NCBI GenBank assembly: GCA_000310025.1
Contig: FN649735.1
Coordinates: 1,974,847 to 1,985,354 of the forward strand
Direction of reading: 5' to 3'
DNA length: 10,508 bases
Origin: Ectocarpus siliculosus
Lineage: Eukaryota > Sar > Phaeophyceae > Ectocarpales > Ectocarpaceae
Shown: positions 8,192-10,508 of the stretch, in pieces
Position numbering within the stretch: the stretch's first letter is position 1
How the letters are laid out: each line of letters opens with the position of its first letter
Notes under the pieces: generated by a model
The model's database searches: none
What the model saw: only the letters and a program-made list of their open reading frames with translations
What the model was told of the DNA's origin: nothing
Translations under genes and position numbers: made by a program

Positions 8192-10113
8192 CGTTTTTCG
8201 TTGTTCGTTGTTGTGATGTTGTTGCCGTGGCCCCTGCCGCTACTGCTACTGCTACTGCTACTGCTGCGTTGGGTCGAAGTGAAACTCCACTGTCACGTTG
8301 ACGCGAGAACAGAAGGGAGAAGCGAGGGTGGGGATTTTTCTTGAAAATTTCCGACCATTCCACCCGCCGCCTTTCCTACACCAGTACAGCAGTTCACGCG
8401 TCTGAACAGGTCCTTTCGGTTCCAGGGTTTGGCAACAAGCTCCACCCCCTGGGGTATCCCACGGAACCCCCCGCCCCCCTCCCTCGTTGCAGGGGACAAT
8501 AACAGGCTGCATCCAGTCTAAATAGCAATAATAACTGCGGGTAATATTGCTTGACAAAGCAAGAACCCTCCATTGTGCGAGAGACCCGCGCTGCACTACA
8601 TCGCCCCTCCCCGCCCCCCGACCGCTGCTGCCAACCCATCCACGCCCTTCCCACTGCCGTTGCCGTTGCGCCCTTGCCCCCTTGCTTGCGAAACAGCTTC
8701 TCGAGGGCGGACAGGTCGCAGGTGCCGGGGGAGTACCAGAAGTCGCTCGTGCCGGCGTTGCTGGAGAGGTCGGGGTGCGACCTCGGCCTCGCCCTGGAGT
8801 TCTGCGAGCGCTACGGCGTGGGGGAGGCGTTCCCGTGCCTGCTCTACGTGGACAACCAGCTCGGGCTGCCGTGTGTTTCCCCGCATGACGTGTCCTATCA
8901 GGTCTGTTTTGTTTTTGTTTTTTACACTGTGTCGTGGTGCTGTGTCGTCCGTTGTGTCGGATCCTGCATCGTGTTGGGGTGAGGCGAAGGGATCTCATTG
9001 TGCTGGTTGGTCATCGCTGAACACTACATCCAACTCAAAACGTACCGTTCTCGGCCGTTTCTTGGCCGTTTTCGGCCTTGTTGTACGGTTTCTTGGCCTT
9101 GCTGTCCGTTTGTTGGTCTTGTTATACCGTTTCTTGGCCTTGTTGTACCGTTTTCGGCCTTCTTGTACGGTTTCTTGGCCTTCTTGTACCGTTTCTTGGC
9201 CCTTTCGTACCGCTCATAACCATCGCTTCGAGCGATGTTGCCACCGGACGTACTCATTCAAACCTATCATCTACTCTGTAGTATTGTAAATATATTCTAT
9301 CACTCAGGCGTTATGTGGTTCTGTGTTGTCTTAGGGGGCGCAGGGGGGGGCGGGGCGTATGTTTGCCGTTTTGGCGCTGTCGTGGTGTGTCATCGTTGTA
9401 GCCCGCACGGTTTTTCGTATCCTGAATTCCTTGTGCGTAGCTGACTTGGTTGACGCGTGCTGATGCCAACGAGAAACACTAGCATGGATAGCGAAACACT
9501 AGGACAGCAGCCAAAACAACAGGAAAAACCAACAGGGTCGGTTTTGTCATCCTATGACGATATTTGTGTTGGCCCGTGTGTGTGCGCCTTTATTTTTAGC
9601 AGCATGCATACTCGGCTGGCCGATTGAAAGATGCAGTCTCAGTGAGGTCGAAAACAGAAAATGCTTCTGTGTGTAGCAAAAAGACGTCAGTCTCCGGGAG
9701 GTTGAAACTAGAAAATGCTTCTGTGCGTAGCAAAAAGACGTCAGTCTCCGGGAGGTTGAAACTAGAAAATGCTTCTGTGCGTAGCAAAAAGACGTCAGTC
9801 TCCGGGAGGTTGAAACTAGAAAATGCTTCTGTGCGTAGCAAAAAGACGTCAGTCTCAGGGAGGTCGAAACTAGAAAATGCTTCTGTGTGTGTGTCAAGAA
9901 ATATGTCAGTCTCCGTTACGCTGAAAACAGAAAACGCTATTTGCTGTGATTGCGATTGTGCAGGAGAGAATCACGGAGGTGCTGCCGTCGGTGCACGGTG
10001 TGTTTTTGTCGAGGATGCTAAGGCACATGCTGGAAACCCCGGGGATGATCTGCGACCGGGACTACGAGCGCCTCGCCTTCGTGTACGGCACTCTCCTGTC
10101 GGACAAGTGCCAG
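3738..10113 (+). CDS. KNTC1: KNTC1/Rod-like kinetochore protein, internal to C-terminal part, multi-exon (partial gene)
   Basis: Eight exons join in frame without a stop to give 432 codons, plus 22 if the exon at 3738-3803 is real. Rod (KNTC1) is the scaffold of the Rod-Zw10-Zwilch complex. It builds the outer kinetochore corona and recruits Mad1-Mad2 and, through Spindly, dynein for the spindle checkpoint. The product is all-helical in character. Its C-terminal half follows the remembered KNTC1 pattern in order: PLAIGYMLAMP, then an aromatic/hydrophobic helix, W..VL.SLGIAF, LVPALLERSG with LALEFC, and a final DRDYERLAFVYG. No other family I recall has this series. Family proteins are around 2,000 residues, so the N-terminal part and the last exons lie outside the window. 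Exons are G/C-ending in codon choice, unlike the introns. Similarity is from memory; a profile search for the Rod C-terminal domain would settle it. Confidence 0.65.
3804..4096 (+). other. Intron (or 5' flank of the first firm exon) with CAA repeat
   Basis: Bounded by GTGAAT (if the 66-bp exon is real) and TTGTCCAG. Mostly unique sequence, then the CAA microsatellite, then a T-rich acceptor. No gene seen. Confidence 0.5.
3959..4052. repeat. Imperfect CAA/CAG microsatellite
   Basis: About 30 triplets of CAA with scattered CAG and CCA interruptions, on the + strand. In one frame it would encode a Gln run, but it lies upstream of the splice acceptor at 4096 and is read as intron. Its strand sense is opposite to that of the GTT repeat at 8102-8191. 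Confidence 0.9.
4097..4215 (+). CDS. KNTC1: KNTC1-like gene, exon (40 residues)
   Basis: The acceptor is a T-rich tract ending TTGTCCAG before 4097; the donor is GTGCAG|GTGCGT after 4215. Starts in phase 0 and ends with two bases (AG) that join the G of the next exon to form Arg. Encodes AMAQSVRGLRQSAVLC.. through ETVAAVLCR, an amphipathic helical stretch. The open frame runs on both sides into CAA and GCT repeats, which would add long Gln and Leu/Ala runs; those are read as intron. An internal AG at about 4107-4108 could give a slightly shorter exon. Confidence 0.65.
4216..4786 (+). other. Intron with GCT/GTT-rich tract
   Basis: GTGCGT...TGTAG. The first 135 bases are a decayed GCT/GTT/GCG tract (about 4225-4352), which reads as Leu/Ala in the running frame. 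The remainder (4353-4786) is unique, A/T-richer sequence with no recognisable gene or element. Confidence 0.65.
4225..4352. repeat. Imperfect (GCT/GTT) triplet tract
   Basis: Runs of GTT, GCT, GCG and TGC with frequent interruptions; a decayed trinucleotide microsatellite in an intron, starting only about 10 bases after the donor. Confidence 0.8.
4787..5003 (+). CDS. KNTC1: KNTC1-like gene, exon (72 residues)
   Basis: Acceptor TTCTATTCCCATGTAG; donor TACAAG|GTGCGC. The first base completes the Arg codon of the previous exon, then CEGGDKLEALMVADL follows; the exon ends in phase 0 at ..HALGGLYK. The middle is low-complexity (Gly/Ala/Ser, then an EEEEMEEW acidic stretch), which suggests a disordered loop between helices that is typical of a lineage-specific insertion. 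The join CR|CEGGDKLEAL reads smoothly. Confidence 0.7.
5021..5178. repeat. Tandem duplication, two units of about 81 and 75 bp
   Basis: Both units run CGGGACGTT(C)(T/C)(C)GGCATG.TG, then a variable part with AATACGG, then G(T/C)GTCGTTGCGGTTG(C/G)GTGGC and GTTTCGCCTTTC. The first starts at 5021 and the second at 5102; a third copy begins at about 5176 and stops after some 10 bases. It lies 17 bases inside the intron after the 4787-5003 exon. Confidence 0.8.
5520..5536. repeat. C17 homopolymer
   Basis: Seventeen C, preceded by a CCCCT. It could be the tail of a + strand element, but the sequence before it shows no hairpin or GGTCAATGGTCTA block, so the link to the poly(C) retroelements is unsupported. 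Confidence 0.6.
5754..5892 (+). CDS. KNTC1: KNTC1-like gene, exon (about 46 residues)
   Basis: Acceptor AAAATTACAG; donor GGCAG|GTGTGA. Starts in phase 0 with WYPGDGRVLPLEEALKL and continues SVFVRQEMRLRVALV to ..SPVSLA plus one base. Its phase-0 start agrees with the previous exon, and the single base left at the end is completed by the next exon to Gly. The pyrimidine tract before the acceptor is weak, so the exact 5' edge is less certain than the reading frame. Confidence 0.65.
5893..6253 (+). other. Intron dominated by a pyrimidine-rich tract
   Basis: GTGTGA...CTGTAG. From about 5965 to 6235 the + strand is almost all T and C (TTTC, CTTC, TCTC runs) without a clear repeat unit. This may act as an extended polypyrimidine tract for the acceptor. 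No gene seen. Confidence 0.65.
6254..6453 (+). CDS. KNTC1: KNTC1-like gene, exon (about 67 residues)
   Basis: A very long T/C-rich tract ends in CTATCTGTAG before 6254; the donor is GACAAG|GTAGGA. The leading GA completes a Gly codon; the frame then reads VPSTTEALLSSRWEAGLES and later LSFLQGMGAQHLCVRVVAG, ending FSGLADK in phase 0. Strong G/C third positions contrast with the T-rich intron before it. No single motif is diagnostic, but phase continuity on both sides supports it. Confidence 0.75.
6454..6834 (+). other. Intron with an imperfect palindrome
   Basis: GTAGGA...AAAAG. Contains the inverted repeat at 6496-6576, a smaller inverted pair (about 6575-6587 with 6653-6668) and otherwise unique sequence. 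No gene seen. Confidence 0.65.
6496..6576. repeat. Imperfect inverted repeat, arms of about 30 bp
   Basis: The left arm (6496-6525) reads GCGGTACAACCGTGGCCCCG then ATATATGAG. The reverse complement of the right arm (6542-6576) reads CCGGTAAAAAACGGGGCTCCG then ATATATAAATGAG. The loop is about 16 nt. The left arm also resembles the reverse complement of the poly(C)-element 3' end at 3077-3118 (GCGGTAGACCATTGGCCCCG), so it may be a decayed retroelement end duplicated in inverse orientation. Confidence 0.6.
6835..6956 (+). CDS. KNTC1: KNTC1-like gene, exon (40 residues, C-terminal Rod region)
   Basis: Acceptor CACCTAAAAG; donor GGAAG|GTGAAC. Phase-0 start, VMEFNHIDCPLAIGY then MLAMPTRQAYDTFRRII, ending with AG that pairs with the next exon's G to form Arg. 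The arrangement of a hydrophobic LA.GY, a few residues, then P and an aromatic-rich helix is the best KNTC1 signature in the window as I remember the family. The pyrimidine tract (CTCCTGTTCTTTT) stands about 12 bases further from the AG than usual, behind a G-run. Confidence 0.75.
7257..7387 (+). mobile_element. Poly(C)-tailed retroelement 3' end, + strand
   Basis: Reads in the opposite orientation to the block at 1-3400. It has GCTCCGTCCC, a hairpin at 7314-7334 (CGTCCC/GGGATG, one G.U pair, 9-nt loop), GGTCAACGGTCTAGCGACT, then about 40 bases to C7 at 7380-7386. The LINE has GCTCCGTCC, hairpin, GGTCAATGGTCTAACCGCT, then about 25 bases to its C tail. The unit is preceded by C16 at 7241-7256, repeating the tract-unit-tract layout. 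Only about 120 bases are present, so it is a fragment or a very short element. Confidence 0.6.
7258..7270. repeat. Short alternating CG tract
   Basis: Six and a half CG dinucleotides directly after the C16 tract. Alternating CG can adopt Z-DNA, but the tract is short and no role is implied. Confidence 0.7.
7631..7774 (+). CDS. KNTC1: KNTC1-like gene, exon (48 residues, C-terminal Rod region)
   Basis: Acceptor GCGGCGAAG after a C/T-rich stretch; donor CGGGG|GTAAGG, the closest to the general consensus in the gene. The first G completes Arg; the frame then reads LRVLAGVGMYAARAWDNHDL and a following stretch with HWWHVLTSLGIAF, leaving GG for the next codon. The L..L.G...A helix followed by W..VL..LGI.F continues the KNTC1 pattern begun in the previous exon. 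The frame closes on a TAA directly past the donor, so the splice is required for the protein to continue. Confidence 0.78.
8025..8058. repeat. GCG/GGT triplet tract
   Basis: Consecutive GCG and GGT triplets with one break, followed by degenerate GTT/GCT sequence leading into the pure GTT tract. Confidence 0.7.
8102..8191. repeat. Perfect (GTT)30 microsatellite
   Basis: About thirty uninterrupted GTT units. The minus strand would encode poly-Gln and the + strand poly-Val, Leu or Cys, but it lies inside an intron. The lack of interruptions suggests it is young and length-variable. Confidence 0.95.
8239..8266. repeat. (CTACTG)n hexanucleotide repeat
   Basis: Four units of CTACTG plus a partial one, in the same triplet-rich part of the intron. 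Confidence 0.75.
8697..8901 (+). CDS. KNTC1: KNTC1-like gene, exon (68 residues, C-terminal Rod region)
   Basis: Acceptor: C/T-rich CCCTTGCCCCCTTGCTTGCGAAACAG; donor TATCAG|GTCTGT. One base completes the Gly of the previous exon; the frame reads FSRADRSQVPGEYQKSLVPA, then a stretch with LALEFCERYGVG, ending SYQ in phase 0. LVPALLERSG followed by LALEFC fits the helical pair that follows LGI.F in KNTC1. An alternative acceptor 18 bases downstream (GACAG, 8714) keeps the same frame and would remove FSRADR. A donor at about 8870 is possible but would not keep phase with the last exon. Confidence 0.75.
9043..9213. repeat. 20-21-bp minisatellite, about eight copies
   Basis: Consensus (A)CCGTTTCTTGGCCTTGTTGT. 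Variants include CGGTTT for CGTTT, TTTTCGG for TTTCTTGG and CTTCTTGT for CTTGTTGT. The first copies are more irregular than the last. Period 20-21 bp, so any open frame through it is not maintained. Confidence 0.85.
9633..9943. repeat. 54-bp minisatellite, four near-identical copies flanked by two degenerate ones
   Basis: Units start at 9633, 9686, 9740, 9794, 9848 and 9905. The central ones are nearly identical: GTCAGTCTCCGGGAGGTTGA, then ACTAGAAAATGCTTCTGTGC, then a stretch with GTAGCAAAAAGAC. Both end copies carry the variants AAAACAG for AAACTAG. 54 is divisible by three, so frames stay open through the array on both strands. There are no spacers, so it is not a CRISPR array. Confidence 0.95.
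9964..10113 (+). CDS. KNTC1: KNTC1-like gene, last exon seen (50 residues)
   Basis: Acceptor GATTGTGCAG; donor TGCCAG|GTATGG. Phase 0 at both ends. Reads ERITEVLPSVHGVFLSRMLR.. and then ICDRDYERLAFVYGTLL. DYERL followed by a hydrophobic helix matches the KNTC1 segment I recall close to the C-terminus. It starts about 20 bases after the end of a 54-bp minisatellite. The phase-0 end predicts at least one further exon beyond 10508, or one not recognised in the last 395 bases. Confidence 0.75.
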
Positions 10114-10508
10114 GTATGGATCGAATCGGTCAAATGCAATCTAGAATGAAGTAGTTTCTTTTGGAGTGCATCCACAGATATCCCCTGTCTTGGTGTGTGG
10201 TCCCCAAAACACCAAAATTTGAACAAGATACAGCAGTACAGTCAAAATGTCCTATTGAACACACAAACACGCACGTTTCTGTGCCATTAAATTAAATGAA
10301 GTAGTCACACACGTATGTTTCTTACCATCAAACCAAATTAAGTAATCACACACGTATGTTTATCTAAGGGACAGGGCGTGAAGACTTTTGTAGCGATTTG
10401 TTTTTGCTTTTCGGGATGGTTTTCCTACCTCATGGAGATGAGTGCTAGCCAAGTAGGAGTGAGAGTTTTGGAAGCCTGCCCCCGTTGTCGGGGGTGAGAT
10501 GAATTAAC
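10114..10508 (+). other. Start of the next intron, no further exon recognised
   Basis: Begins GTATGG. The sequence is A/T-richer, with stops in all frames and a 41-bp duplication. I see no exon and no polyadenylation-type end that would close the gene here. Confidence 0.55.
10284..10366. repeat. Two tandem units of about 41 bp
   Basis: CCATTAAATTAAATGAAGTA then GTCACACACGTATGTTTCTTA, followed by CCATCAAACCAAATTAAGTA then ATCACACACGTATGTTTATCT. A weaker partial unit (ACACACGCACGTTTCTGTG-like) precedes them from about 10258. Confidence 0.75.

Larger units (their letters stand above)
7775..8696 (+). other. Intron with a triplet-repeat cluster
   Basis: GTAAGG...AAACAG. Unique sequence to about 8020, then GGT, GTT and CTACTG tracts (8025-8265), then about 430 bases of C-rich unique sequence with no recognisable gene. 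Long open frames here arise from the triplet repeats. Confidence 0.7.
8902..9963 (+). other. Intron with two minisatellites
   Basis: GTCTGT...GTGCAG. Holds the 21-bp array (9043-9213), unique T/G-rich sequence with a small GAAACACTAG direct repeat near 9473-9504, and the 54-bp array (9633-9943). The longest intron in the window; no gene seen. Confidence 0.7.

Noticed and set aside
7526-8344. 272-codon + strand open frame with a long Val run
   Set aside because: Runs through the exon at 7631-7774 in the wrong frame and then through the GTT tract; repeat artefact.
8258-8998. 246-codon minus strand open frame
   Set aside because: Arg/Pro/Gly-rich, antisense to a KNTC1-like exon, no recognisable domain.
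9633-9943. CRISPR-like regular repeats
   Set aside because: Units are directly adjacent with no spacers, and the context is a eukaryotic intron.
9624-10154. 176-codon + strand open frame containing 18-residue repeats
   Set aside because: The array keeps frame only because its period is 54; where it overlaps the last exon it is in a different frame from the conserved DYERL reading. A translated repeat protein cannot be excluded but nothing supports it.

Overview
The window looks like intron-rich eukaryotic nuclear DNA, most likely from an alga or other protist. A brown alga or related stramenopile is my best guess. The support is short, G/C-ending exons in long, repeat-filled introns of about 0.3-1.1 kb, donor sites that are mostly of the GTGCGT/GTGNNN type, and the standard genetic code. 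There is no prokaryotic operon structure. I cannot fix the taxon from the sequence alone.

Region 1 (1 to about 3400) is a run of retroelement copies, all on the minus strand. The largest (20-2882) is a dead, 5'-truncated APE-type non-LTR retrotransposon (LINE). It keeps the last catalytic SDH-like motif of the endonuclease, a whole reverse transcriptase with FADD, and a C-terminal Cys/His cluster, but carries one frameshift and one in-frame stop. It ends in a poly(C) tail (poly(G) on the + strand). Immediately upstream of it, in its own direction, lie a 165-bp fragment of the same 3' end, a roughly 300-bp related unit, and another tract-bounded unit. Each ends in its own C tract, so the elements appear stacked tail to head on poly(C).

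Region 2 (3393-3737) holds a degenerate triple repeat of about 80-88 bp.

Region 3 (about 3738-10113, + strand) is the internal part of one multi-exon gene. Eight exons (4097-4215, 4787-5003, 5754-5892, 6254-6453, 6835-6956, 7631-7774, 8697-8901, 9964-10113) have GT..AG borders and phases that agree at every junction, giving 432 codons. A ninth, 66-bp exon at 3738-3803 is possible. The spliced product resembles the C-terminal part of KNTC1 (Rod), the large subunit of the Rod-Zw10-Zwilch kinetochore complex. This call comes from remembered family patterns and was not checked by search. The gene start and end both lie outside the window.

The introns carry CAA, GCT and GTT microsatellites, a 21-bp minisatellite, a 54-bp minisatellite ending about 20 bp before the last exon, an 80-bp duplication, an imperfect 80-bp palindrome, and a further poly(C)-tailed retroelement end on the + strand (7257-7387). 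The retroelement block is antisense to the KNTC1-like gene and probably sits in one of its upstream introns.
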